This document shows positions 1 to 6,478 of a stretch of DNA of 22,350 bases, in pieces (position 1 is the stretch's first letter; every line of letters starts with the position of its first letter). This stretch comes from Gemmatimonadota bacterium (GTDB lineage Bacteria; Gemmatimonadota; Gemmatimonadetes; Gemmatimonadales; GWC2-71-9). The position numbers were made by a program, and so were the translations under genes. The DNA lies in contig QHUQ01000005.1 of NCBI GenBank assembly GCA_003221985.1, positions 1-22,350 of the forward strand, given 5' to 3'. Below the pieces are notes generated by a model that was given only the letters and a program-made list of their open reading frames with translations, was not told the DNA's origin and ran no database searches.

Positions 1-775
1 GCAGGATCGTCGTGTAGAACCGCCATAGCAGCAGCATCGTCACCTGATGCCCGGGCCCGAAGTATCCCGCGAAGCCCGACAGGAAAGCCACCTCGATGCC
101 GCCCCCACCGGACGGCAGCGGCACCACCAGCGGCGCGTGCAACAGCGCCAACGATCCGAAGAACATGACGCTGAACGACGGAGCCGCGGGATGGCCCCAG
201 ACCAGCGCCGGCAGGATCAACGCACGCGCCGCCAGGCTGACGACGGTCAGCAACGCGCCTCCAAACAACACCCACCACGGTGCCCGGCGCACGTGCGCCA
301 GCGCGACACGCCATTGCCGCCGCACGCGATGCCGGATCGCGCCAGGCCGCACCAACCGCTGCAGCGTCCAGATGACGAGCAGCGCGACGAGGGCGATCAG
401 CTCGAACCCGAGCAGATCGCGCGCCAGGCTGTGCGTCAGGAAGCGATCCGCCGCCTCACTCCAGTCGGGGACGTAGTACGCGACCAGCGCGACCGCCACG
501 ACGCCGAACACGGGCCATTCGGCGGCGACCTCAACCCCCAGCGCCACCAGCGCCGTGACGACCCGCAACCCGGACCACGTCATGCCGAGGAGCCGCGCCG
601 GCTCCCCGCCGAGGCGGTTCGGGGTGAACGTCGAGGCCGCTTCGCCGTAGAGGTTCAAGCGCAGCGCATCGAGGAACGTGAGGCGCCCGCCCGCGGCCGA
701 GCTGGCGAGCTGAATGCGCCCCGCGCGGGCCGCGCAGTCGATCGTGAGCAGCGCGATGGCGAGGAGGTGGTTCAA
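1..775 (-). CDS. Flippase-like / lysylphosphatidylglycerol synthase TM-domain family membrane protein (UPF0104-like), 3' end outside window
   Basis: The minus-strand frame is open from a TTG at 775 to the window edge, giving about 258 residues without the C-terminus. It is rich in hydrophobic helices. Family-like landmarks are a polar AAGGRLTFLDALR loop near residue 30, TPNRLGGEPARLLG near residues 52-65 and VPLPSGGGGIEVAFL near residue 220, which match the P-x-G-x-G-G-x-E signature of the AglD/MprF-like TM family. These proteins sit in the inner membrane, and some flip or aminoacylate lipids. The substrate here is unknown. The TTG overlaps the zinc-ribbon stop as TTGA, and an in-frame TGA sits immediately upstream. 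No Shine-Dalgarno is visible. Family members usually have one more helix before this point, so the N-terminus may be truncated or the start wrong. Confidence 0.7.
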   Translation of the reverse strand, partial: MNHLLAIALLTIDCAARAGRIQLASSAAGGRLTFLDALRLNLYGEAASTFTPNRLGGEPARLLGMTWSGLRVVTALVALGVEVAAEWPVFGVVAVALVAYYVPDWSEAADRFLTHSLARDLLGFELIALVALLVIWTLQRLVRPGAIRHRVRRQWRVALAHVRRAPWWVLFGGALLTVVSLAARALILPALVWGHPAAPSFSVMFFGSLALLHAPLVVPLPSGGGGIEVAFLSGFAGYFGPGHQVTMLLLWRFYTTIL

Positions 776-870
776 TCAGAACAATCGCCCAGCGGATACA
801 GGAACCCGCAATTCGGACACGGATTCTTGCAGCCCCAGGGCTTCGGCTGTACGTCGGCACCGCAGCGCAT
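772..870 (-). CDS. Tiny zinc-ribbon protein
   Basis: Very short frame (32 residues from ATG at 870) ending in CGFLYPLGDCSD. Cysteines fall in the pattern RCG, then WGC, then PCPNC, then DC, which is a compact treble-clef or zinc-ribbon-like arrangement. The codon just before the ATG is also Cys and would complete a CxxC, so translation may begin further upstream, inside the 3' end of the hydrolase gene. No better start codon is visible there. The first base lies 17 nt after the hydrolase stop, and the stop overlaps the next gene's TTG. A nucleic-acid or protein-binding zinc ribbon is likely. The specific role is unknown. The Cys and Gly/Pro spacing is too ordered to be chance. Confidence 0.6.
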   Translation of the reverse strand: MRCGADVQPKPWGCKNPCPNCGFLYPLGDCSD

Positions 871-886
871 GCACCGCGGCCGAGGT

Positions 887-1528
887 TTAGGCGCTTCGGT
901 AGATGCGGTTGAGGAAGGGATTCGTGCGGCGCTCCCGTCCGATGGTCGTTTCGGGTCCATGTCCGCTGTAAACGATGGTATCGTCGGGGAGCGGGAGCAA
1001 CTCGCGTTCGATGCTGGCAATCAGCGTTTCGAAGTCGCCCCCGGGCAAATCAGTCCGGCCAATCGATCCGGCGAACAGCACGTCGCCGCTGAAGACCACG
1101 CCATGCCCCACGAAGCAGACGCTGCCGGGAGAGTGCCCGGGCGCGTGGCGCACGTCGAAGCTCAGACCGCCGACCTTCAGTTGCTCGCTGGCCACCAGGT
1201 CGCGGTCGGGAGCGGGTTGCTCCTCGGGCGCGGCGAGACCGAACCATGCCGCCTGCTCCGCAACACCGTCATACAGCGGGCGGTCAGCCGGATGCAGCCA
1301 CACGATCGCCCCCGTCTGACGCGCGACTTCCGCCACGCCGAGCACGTGATCGACGTGCGCGTGAGTGAGCCAGATGGCCACGGGCTGCGCTGCCGCCTGC
1401 TCGATCTTATGGAGAATCAGGCCCGCTTCCTGGCCGGGATCGACGATGGCGCACTGGTGCGTCTGCTCGTCGATGACGAGAAAGCAGTTCTCGGCGAACA
1501 TGCCGTTGGGGATCGGGACGATCTTCAC
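887..1528 (-). CDS. MBL-fold metallohydrolase (glyoxalase II / persulfide dioxygenase-like)
   Basis: A 213-residue protein of the usual length for the short GloB/YcbL group. The metal motif THAHVDH holds H56, H58, D60 and H61. It is followed by H132 in [10 protein letters not shown]149 in [19 protein letters not shown] and a late YSGHGPET. These are the dinuclear metal ligands of the metallo-beta-lactamase fold. The family hydrolyses thioesters such as S-lactoylglutathione or oxidises persulfides, and sequence alone does not decide which. The start is GTG at 1528, overlapping the TrxB stop as GTGA, so translation is probably coupled. Position directly after thioredoxin reductase fits a thiol or persulfide role, but that is inference. 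Confidence 0.88.
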   Translation of the reverse strand: MKIVPIPNGMFAENCFLVIDEQTHQCAIVDPGQEAGLILHKIEQAAAQPVAIWLTHAHVDHVLGVAEVARQTGAIVWLHPADRPLYDGVAEQAAWFGLAAPEEQPAPDRDLVASEQLKVGGLSFDVRHAPGHSPGSVCFVGHGVVFSGDVLFAGSIGRTDLPGGDFETLIASIERELLPLPDDTIVYSGHGPETTIGRERRTNPFLNRIYRSA

Positions 1529-2496
1529 TTCTTGCCTTTGCCGTCGCCCTGCTGCTCGCGCAGGGACTTGAGATACTTCTCGACTGCGATCGCCGCCGTC
1601 GTCGCATCTCCCACGGCCGTCGTGATCTGCCGCGTGACCTGACTCCGCACGTCGCCCGCGGCGAAGAGTCCGGCCATGGAGGTCATCATCCGGTTATCGG
1701 TGATCAGGTAGCCGCCGGCATCGTGGTCCACGTGCCCTTCGACGAGCTGGGTATTCGGCTTGAACCCCGCGAAGATGAACACGCCGCCGACGTCGAGATT
1801 GGAGCGCTCACCCGTCGTGTTGTGCTCGAGCACTGCGTGCGTGACGCCCTTCACGTTGCCCACGATTTCCGGCACGATCGTGTTGCGAATGACTTCGATC
1901 TTCGGATTCGCGAACGCCCGCTTCTGCAGGAGCTTGGACGCGCGGAATTCGTCGCGGCGGTGCACCAGATGCACCTTGCTCGCATAGCGCGTGAGATAGT
2001 CGGCTTCTTCGACGGCGGCATCGCCGCCGCCCACGACGGCGAGGCGCTCCCCTTTGAAGAAGGCGCCGTCGCATACCGCGCAATACGAGACGCCCTTGCC
2101 GGCAAACTCCTTTTCGCCCGGCACGCCGAGTTTGACGGGTGTGCCGCCCGCGGTGAGGATCACGGCCTGACTGCGGTAGACGTTGCCGCGCGCGGTGTGC
2201 ACGTCGAACCAGCCGTGCGAGTCCTTGCTGATGCGCTCGACGGTATCGGTCACGATCTCGGCGCCGAACTTCTTGGCGTGCTCCGCCATCTTTTGCGCCA
2301 GCTCCCACCCCTTGATGCTCTCGAAGCCGATGTAGTCCTCGATCAGATCGGTGTTGAGGAGCTCACCACCGGGCGCGCCACGCTCGATCGTGACGGCCCT
2401 GAGCATGCCGCGGCCGGCGTACAACGCGGCACACAGCCCGGCGGGGCCGGCGCCCACAATGACGACGTCGTAAATGAGTGCGGTACGCTCAGTCAT
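1525..2496 (-). CDS. trxB: Thioredoxin-disulfide reductase
   Basis: A 323-residue flavoprotein of normal length. The FAD-binding GAGPAG is at residues 15-20, the redox-active CAVC (C139, C142) lies in [13 protein letters not shown], the NADPH-binding [10 protein letters not shown] is near 156-165, and the C-terminal FAD motif is FAAGDVR. It transfers electrons from NADPH through FAD to thioredoxin, which in turn reduces peroxiredoxins and other targets in the cytoplasm. The ATG at 2496 overlaps the upstream DUF309 stop (ATGA), and its own stop overlaps the hydrolase start (GTGA). The C-terminus ends in a Lys/Gly-rich tail. The candidate selenocysteine peroxiredoxin lies upstream in the same gene run and could be its indirect client. 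Confidence 0.93.
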   Translation of the reverse strand: MTERTALIYDVVIVGAGPAGLCAALYAGRGMLRAVTIERGAPGGELLNTDLIEDYIGFESIKGWELAQKMAEHAKKFGAEIVTDTVERISKDSHGWFDVHTARGNVYRSQAVILTAGGTPVKLGVPGEKEFAGKGVSYCAVCDGAFFKGERLAVVGGGDAAVEEADYLTRYASKVHLVHRRDEFRASKLLQKRAFANPKIEVIRNTIVPEIVGNVKGVTHAVLEHNTTGERSNLDVGGVFIFAGFKPNTQLVEGHVDHDAGGYLITDNRMMTSMAGLFAAGDVRSQVTRQITTAVGDATTAAIAVEKYLKSLREQQGDGKGKK

Positions 2497-2713
2497 GGGT
2501 GTCTGAATTCCAGGCGCGGGGGATCGCCCTCCCCCGCCAGGGTGCGCGCCAACTGCGCGCGAAACCGAACCGTTTCGAATTCAATCTCGCTTCGTCTCGC
2601 TTAATAATAGAACGCCAGACTGTTTCCAACGCTTCGTGAGCGAGCCAAAACTCACCGCCATTAAACAGTTCCCGAGCATGTTCGAGGTACCGACGACGTT
2701 CATCGGCGGCCAT
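2489..2713 (-). CDS. DUF309-family protein, apparently frameshifted or partly deleted
   Basis: The first part from ATG at 2713 ([17 protein letters not shown], then [15 protein letters not shown]) matches the N-terminal helix pair of DUF309, a small helical family of unknown function with the HE.LE.LWR signature. After this the frame loses resemblance. A different frame then reads [10 protein letters not shown] and [14 protein letters not shown] and stops at the TrxB start, which looks like the natural C-terminus. The sequence between (about 2585-2615) is AT-rich and holds a near-repeat of AAGCGAGACG. I infer loss of the middle of the gene, with a short foreign-looking stretch at the join. 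An in-frame start further upstream (2734 or 2761) would overlap the preceding gene and runs through the heptamer repeat. Confidence 0.6.
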   Translation of the reverse strand: MAADERRRYLEHARELFNGGEFWLAHEALETVWRSIIKRDEARLNSKRFGFARSWRAPWRGRAIPRAWNSDTHD

Positions 2714-2743
2714 CGGCTGTCTGCCATCAGCCATCTGCGATCC
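2709..2743. repeat. Imperfect heptanucleotide tandem repeat at a gene junction
   Basis: On the plus strand, five consecutive 7-nt units can be read: GCCATCG, GCTGTCT, GCCATCA, GCCATCT, GCGATCC. The tract supplies the last residues and stop (2727-2729) of the Rossmann protein and the likely start (2713) of the DUF309 gene. Confidence 0.55.
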
Positions 2744-3449
2744 GGAGCAGGTTGAGGGCACCGTGACAACTGGAGATCGTGCCGACCAACACCTCGGCAG
2801 GCGCGCCGCCGGCAGCGGCCGCCTCGACGAGCCGGTCGCCGGCCCGCACCGCCTCGGCCGCGAACATCCCGACGCCGAAGACTTGGTGCTTGCACACGAA
2901 CAGCGCGGGGCCTGCTACGGGTCGGCCGGCCGCGCGCAGGCGTTGGGCGAGGTCCCGGACCGACTCCGCCATCTCCCACGTGCGTGGCGCGCCGATCGCG
3001 GGACAGAGGGCGGGCTCGATGCAATGCGTCGGGCAGATCCAGTCCGCCCACGAGACGTAACGGGTGTGGTCCGATCCCGGTCGGTCGTAGGGCGTCGGGA
3101 AGTCACCCGGTACCAGCTCGACCGAGACTGCGCGCTGCGGCCAGCGCGCTCGCGCCCGCCGCAGCACCCATTCGAACATCAGGTGCGGCATGTGAGGCGA
3201 CGGGACGATCTGATCATCGCGTGCGTCGTGCGTCGTGCGTGGTGCGTCGGAAAGCCATTCGTCGAAGAACGACGTCCAATCCGTGGTGACGAATCTCCGA
3301 TCTGAGGCTTCACCCAGGTCGCGCCTGGCCTGGCAATCCGGATTCCGATCCACAACGATGACAGTGCGATACTCGGCTTTGCCGCGCGCTTTGGCTTTCG
3401 CGAGCTGGGACGCGTAGAACGTGCCGTAGCAGCCGCCGCCGACCACCAC
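2727..3449 (-). CDS. Rossmann-fold nucleotide-binding protein with Cys cluster, function unknown
   Basis: A 240-residue protein starting with VVGGGCYGTFYASQLAKA, a G-x-G-x-x-G dinucleotide-binding turn. A strand ending VIVVDRNPDCQAR follows, placing Asp where an FAD/NAD adenosine ribose would bind. A later segment WADWICPTHCIEPALCPA has three ordered cysteines (C-x3-C-x5-C), and FVCKHQ and SSCHG add more, so metal or Fe-S binding is possible. I do not recognise a named family. Around residues 68-79 the protein carries DAPRTTHDARDDQ, encoded by a heptamer repeat and probably not part of the fold. The GTG at 3449 was chosen; a CTG four codons earlier would add LRDV. The C-terminus runs into another repeat, so the original end may have been altered. 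Confidence 0.65.
   Translation of the reverse strand: MVVGGGCYGTFYASQLAKAKARGKAEYRTVIVVDRNPDCQARRDLGEASDRRFVTTDWTSFFDEWLSDAPRTTHDARDDQIVPSPHMPHLMFEWVLRRARARWPQRAVSVELVPGDFPTPYDRPGSDHTRYVSWADWICPTHCIEPALCPAIGAPRTWEMAESVRDLAQRLRAAGRPVAGPALFVCKHQVFGVGMFAAEAVRAGDRLVEAAAAGGAPAEVLVGTISSCHGALNLLRIADG
3219..3250. repeat. Intragenic heptamer repeat encoding APRTTHDAR
   Basis: The plus strand reads successive near-identical 7-nt units of the type GTGCGTC/GTGCGTG. The 15-mer GTGCGTGGTGCGTCG recurs at about 7519-7537, inside an unrelated gene, encoding nearly the same peptide in the same frame. Confidence 0.7.
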
Positions 3450-3457
3450 GACGTCCC

Positions 3458-4189
3458 TCAGCGGATGAGTCTCCCTCCGTCCACGACCAGCACGGTCCCG
3501 GTGGCGTAATCGGTGCCGGCCAGGAGAAACCGTACCGCGGCGACGATGTCCGCCGGGGACCCCAGGCGCTCGAGCGGCGTGGTCTCACGAATGTGCTCGC
3601 GCGCCCGCTCGTCCCAATCTTCCGGAAGCAGCACCGCCCCCGGGGCGACCGCGTTGACGGCAATATCCGGTGCCAGCGCGCGCGCGAGCGCCTGCGTCAG
3701 CATGACGACGCCGGCTTTGCTGACGCAATGCGGGACATAGGCGGGCCAGGGCTCCATCCCCGCGATGTCCGCCATGTTGACGATCTTGCCCTTGGCGCGG
3801 CGCAGATGCGGGATGGCACCCTGCGAGACGAAGAACATGGCGCGCAGATTGAGATCGAGCGTCGCATCCCAACTCTCCGGCGTCACCGCCTCGACCGGCT
3901 GGCGCACCATGATGGCCGCGGAGTTGACCACGACGTCGAGGCGCTTGAAGGCGCGCGCCGCCTGATCGGCAAGGCCGCGCGCGGCCGCCGCATCGCTCAA
4001 GTCGGCCCGCACCAGCTCGGCCCGCCGGCCGGTGCCTCGCACGGCGCGCGCCGTCTCTTCCGCGCCCGTTGCCGATCCGTGGTAGTGGACCGCGACGTCG
4101 CAACCGGATTGCGCCAGCCCGATGGCGATCGCCTGGCCGATCCGCTTTCCCGCTCCGGTCACGAGTGCGGCCGCTCCTTCGAGCCGCAC
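3458..4189 (-). CDS. SDR-family oxidoreductase, pteridine-reductase-like, with catalytic Tyr replaced by His
   Basis: A 243-residue short-chain dehydrogenase. The cofactor motif TGAGKRIG (residues 11-18) has the TGxxxRxG form typical of pteridine reductases, and NSAA (89-92) and VNAVAPG are also present. D141 (NMADIAG) sits where PTR1-type enzymes have Asp instead of the usual Ser. The spacing to PTR1 Asp, Tyr and Lys (13 and 4 residues) places H154 in the Tyr slot and K158 in the Lys slot, in YVPHCVSKAG. H154 is encoded by CAT, one base from TAT, and Y151 lies three residues earlier. The C-terminus GTVLVVDGGRLI is complete. The start GTG (4189) overlaps the preceding SDR stop. The substrate is unknown. 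Confidence 0.88.
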   Translation of the reverse strand: MRLEGAAALVTGAGKRIGQAIAIGLAQSGCDVAVHYHGSATGAEETARAVRGTGRRAELVRADLSDAAAARGLADQAARAFKRLDVVVNSAAIMVRQPVEAVTPESWDATLDLNLRAMFFVSQGAIPHLRRAKGKIVNMADIAGMEPWPAYVPHCVSKAGVVMLTQALARALAPDIAVNAVAPGAVLLPEDWDERAREHIRETTPLERLGSPADIVAAVRFLLAGTDYATGTVLVVDGGRLIR

Positions 4190-4917
4190 TAGTACGCCTT
4201 CCCAGTGATCGGCACGATCTGCCCCGTAATCGCGCTGGCTTCGTCGCTCGCCAAAAACAGCACGGTATTCACGACTTCGTCGAGCTCGACGAGCGGCTGT
4301 TTATCGCCCATCTGCGCCACGTTGTCGGCCGTCCGCACCGTGGCGGGCGCCACCGCGTTGACGCGGACATTCGCGTCGCGGTATTCCCGCGCGAGCTCGC
4401 GCGTGAGGCCGGCCACCGCCGACTTCGCGGCGCTGTAGGCCGACATGTGCATCAGGGAACGGACGACGGCGATGGACGCAAAGTTGACGATCGCGCCCCC
4501 CCCGCTGCCGCGGGACAACAGCAGCGGCATCGCCGCCTGGCACATGAAAAACGCCGTCTTGAAGTTGACCGCAATCTCGCGGTCGAGAATCTCGGGCTTC
4601 ACTTCGGTGAACGGGCCGAAGCTGAAGAATCCACCCGCCACGTTGACGACGATGTCGAGGCCGCCGAAGTGCGACTGCGCCGCCGCGGTTGCCGCGCGCG
4701 CGGCCTCCGGCTGCGTGAGGTCACCCGCCGACGCTTTGGCGGCAATGCCCTCCGCGGCAAACTCCTTGACGCGATCAGCCAGGCCGACCGCGTTGACGTC
4801 CGCCAGCAGCAACTTCGCGCCCGCGCGTCCGAAGCCGCGCGCTACCGCATGGCCGATCTGGCCGACCCGGCCGACGCCCGTGATGAGCGCGACCTTGCCA
4901 TGCAGGTCAGCGGGCAC
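4189..4917 (-). CDS. SDR-family oxidoreductase
   Basis: A classical SDR of 242 residues from GTG at 4917 (VPADLHGKVALITG). It has a glycine-rich cofactor turn TGVGRVGQIG, NVAG, a Ser in NFASIA and a full YSAAK catalytic Tyr-Lys motif. It ends ITGQIVPITGKAY, without the usual DGG. The frame extends upstream to 5013, but that stretch is the shadow of the peroxiredoxin C-terminus, so the GTG at 4917 is preferred and overlaps the peroxiredoxin stop by 11 nt. It follows the peroxiredoxin and precedes a second, more divergent SDR. This suggests a coupled pair, but neither substrate can be read from the sequence. It probably uses NAD(P)(H) in the cytoplasm. Confidence 0.85.
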   Translation of the reverse strand: MPADLHGKVALITGVGRVGQIGHAVARGFGRAGAKLLLADVNAVGLADRVKEFAAEGIAAKASAGDLTQPEAARAATAAAQSHFGGLDIVVNVAGGFFSFGPFTEVKPEILDREIAVNFKTAFFMCQAAMPLLLSRGSGGGAIVNFASIAVVRSLMHMSAYSAAKSAVAGLTRELAREYRDANVRVNAVAPATVRTADNVAQMGDKQPLVELDEVVNTVLFLASDEASAITGQIVPITGKAY

Positions 4918-5344
4918 CGACGATGTCGTCCACGGGAGGGGCGCCACGCTGCGCGAATCGGACGGTTCCGTCCCGGCCGATGACGTACACGGTCCGCTGA
5001 ATTCCTTTGCCATCGTCCTTCAGCGCGTGGTATGCGCCGGCGATCGACCGCTCGGGATCGGAGAGGAGCGGAAAGTTGAACCGCATCTTCTCGACATAGC
5101 TGCGATGGCTGTCGACGCCGGCGGGGTTCACGCCCAGCGGCTGCATCTTGGCGGCAGTGAATTTGGCGATCTCATCGCGCACGGCGGAGAGTTGGCGGTT
5201 TCAGCCGGGGGTATTGTTGCCCGGATAGAAGACCAGCGCCACCGGCCCGTGCTTCAACAGGTCGCCGAGCGCGTACGTCTTGCCGTCGGACGCGGCCGCG
5301 TTGAACGCCGGTGCCGTGCTGCCGATCGGTAGCGGTTCGCTCAT
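4907..5344 (-). CDS. Peroxiredoxin (BCP/PrxQ-like), candidate selenoprotein with in-frame TGA at the peroxidatic position
   Basis: Reading from ATG at 5344 (overlapping the PHP stop as ATGA) gives MSEPLPIGSTAPAFNA, then VALVFYPGNNTPG, then TGA at 5203-5201, then NRQLSAVRDEIAKF and a full AhpC/TSA C-terminus (FPLLSDPERSIAGAYHA, TVYVIGRDGTVRFAQRGAP) to the stop at 4907. The total is 145 codons, normal for the family. TGA is codon 48, exactly where TPGC holds the peroxidatic Cys. The usual resolving Cys five residues on is Ser, so this would be a 1-Sec enzyme. The family reduces hydrogen and organic peroxides using thioredoxin-type donors, and trxB lies in the same gene run. The alternative is a point nonsense mutation or base error. 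A downstream start would give only the C-terminal 91 residues, without the active site. Confidence 0.8.
5171..5191 (-). promoter_or_regulatory. Candidate bacterial SECIS hairpin for the TGA at 5201-5203
   Basis: Starting 10 nt after the TGA, the transcript can form CUC/GAG (3 bp), a 2x2 mismatch, then CGC/GCG (3 bp), closing a five-base loop CGUGC. The apical loop begins 18 nt after the UGA and has G as its second base followed by U. This fits the known bacterial pattern of a short stem-loop about 16-37 nt downstream with a G among the first loop bases. The stem is short, so this is suggestive only. Confidence 0.45.
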
Positions 5345-6225
5345 GTCCTTCCCGCCCTCCCCGTTTTCTTGGTTGTGAGCTCCAACCGGTGTTCGAGCTG
5401 CTCGAGCCAGGTGTCGGGCACGCGCATCCCGCCCAACGGGGCGTGGCTTTCCCCGTACTCGCTCTCGCCGTGCCAGTCGGACCCGCCGCTGATGCCGAGT
5501 CCCAGCCGTTCGGCGATCCGGGTGAGCCGCTGCTCGACCGCGGGCGGGTGACTCGGGTGCCGCACCTCGACGCCATCGAGTCCCTGATCCTGGAAGATGC
5601 GGATCTGGGCCTCCGTCCCATGATCACCCAGATGCGCCGCAACGGTGAGTCCGCCGACATCGTGCACCAGTGCGGTGACCTCGTCGAGCCTGGGCAACGG
5701 CTTCTCGACGTAGGCGGCCCGGCCGCGGCCGAGATAGCGCCGGAAGGCGTCGCCGATGGTGTCGCACACCCCCACGTCGACGAGCGCGCGGGCGACGTGC
5801 GGCCGCCCCAACGCCCCCCCCCCTCCTCCCCCGTCGCCGCCCATGAGCTGCGCCTCCACGTCCTCGAGCTCGATCGCGACACCGAGGCCCTGCAGCTTGG
5901 CCACGATCTGTTCGCCGCGACGGCGGCGTGCGGCCCGCGTGTCGCGCAGAAACCCCTGAAGCCGCTCGTTCTCCGGCGGCAGGAACAGCGCGAGCACATG
6001 CAGCTCGCCCCACGGCGCGCGCACGCTGAACTCGCATCCCGGGATCACGCGGACGCCGAGCTTCGCGCCTTCGTGCGCGGCGCCGGCCACGCCGTCGGTA
6101 GTGTCGTGATCCGTCAGCGCGATGGCCGCGAGATCGGCGGCGCGTGCCCGGCGCGCGACTTCCGGCGGCTCACACTCGCCGTCGGAGGCCGTCGAATGGC
6201 AATGCAGATCAATGTGCGGCGTAAT
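5341..6225 (-). CDS. PHP-domain phosphoesterase (RNase AM / YciV-like)
   Basis: About 294 residues with the PHP metal motifs in order: HIDLHCHSTASDG, ALTDHDTTDGV, IPGCEFS, RPHVARALV, VAAHLGDHG and GISGGSDWHGE. The family hydrolyses phosphoesters with a trinuclear metal centre. The YciV/TrpH group acts on 3',5'-bisphosphonucleotides and RNA 5' ends. The N-terminus is uncertain. The conserved part begins ITPHIDLHCHS, where the first codon is ATT (6225) and no ATG or GTG is available. A TTG at 6327 would add 34 unconserved residues that are shadow of the upstream gene. A ten-base G run in the middle encodes a GGDGGGGGG stretch. The stop overlaps the peroxiredoxin ATG. Function is confident, start is not. 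Confidence 0.85.
   Translation of the reverse strand: MTPHIDLHCHSTASDGECEPPEVARRARAADLAAIALTDHDTTDGVAGAAHEGAKLGVRVIPGCEFSVRAPWGELHVLALFLPPENERLQGFLRDTRAARRRRGEQIVAKLQGLGVAIELEDVEAQLMGGDGGGGGGALGRPHVARALVDVGVCDTIGDAFRRYLGRGRAAYVEKPLPRLDEVTALVHDVGGLTVAAHLGDHGTEAQIRIFQDQGLDGVEVRHPSHPPAVEQRLTRIAERLGLGISGGSDWHGESEYGESHAPLGGMRVPDTWLEQLEHRLELTTKKTGRAGRT
5814..5832. repeat. Long homopolymer tract (C10 on plus, G10 on minus) inside the PHP gene
   Basis: Ten consecutive C at 5814-5823 are followed by T, CC, T and C5. On the coding strand this is G5-A-G2-A-G10, encoding a glycine run. Homopolymers of this length are prone to slippage and to sequencing error. Confidence 0.8.
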
Positions 6226-6478
6226 CGGCCTCGGGGGCGGTCCACGCGGGCTGCGACTGGCGGAACAGCTCCAGCAGCTCGCGCTCGGAGAGCTCGGCGA
6301 ACGCGCGATCGCTTGAGCGAGCGCCAAGCGGCGAGAAATGGGTGACGCGGCGGCGGCGCTGCGGCCCCGTCCCGCGCTCGAAGATGAGGCCGAACTGATC
6401 GCGGCCGTACACCGTCACCCGGCCGGAGGGATACACCTCCCAGCGCTGGTCTTCTACTGTGATCGTTCGGCGGGCCAT
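6209..6478 (-). CDS. Small conserved-looking protein of unknown function (89 aa)
   Basis: Starts at ATG 6478 (MARRTITVEDQRWEVYPSGRVT) with an excellent Shine-Dalgarno, GGAGG at 6486-6490, seven bases upstream. The start is thus well fixed even though an in-frame ATG exists nine codons earlier. The N-terminal half looks like a small beta sheet (WEVYPSGRVTVYGRDQFGLIFE), followed by basic residues and an amphipathic helix SERELLELFRQSQPAW. There is no signal peptide or membrane segment. I do not recognise the family. It overlaps the upstream small gene by 25 nt and the PHP gene at its 3' end, so it is probably co-translated with them. Confidence 0.65.
   Translation of the reverse strand: MARRTITVEDQRWEVYPSGRVTVYGRDQFGLIFERGTGPQRRRRVTHFSPLGARSSDRAFAELSERELLELFRQSQPAWTAPEADYAAH

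Noticed and set aside
47..1642. 531-codon open frame on the plus strand, and a similar 670-codon frame at 11467-13479
   Set aside because: Both are mirror frames of conserved minus-strand genes (hydrolase/TrxB, CopA). Their products are Arg/Asp/Gln-rich with no domain pattern, as expected of shadow frames in high-GC DNA.
3219..3250. Possible CRISPR array in the heptamer repeat
   Set aside because: Units are 7 nt, contiguous and without spacers.
4907..5182. Treating only the 91-residue C-terminal piece as a complete small peroxiredoxin
   Set aside because: It would lack the active site, while conserved peroxiredoxin sequence continues in the same frame upstream of the TGA.
5172..5999. 275-codon minus-strand frame over the PHP gene
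   Set aside because: It is Arg/Ser/Pro-rich, runs across the boundary of two well-conserved genes in another frame and shows no family motif.
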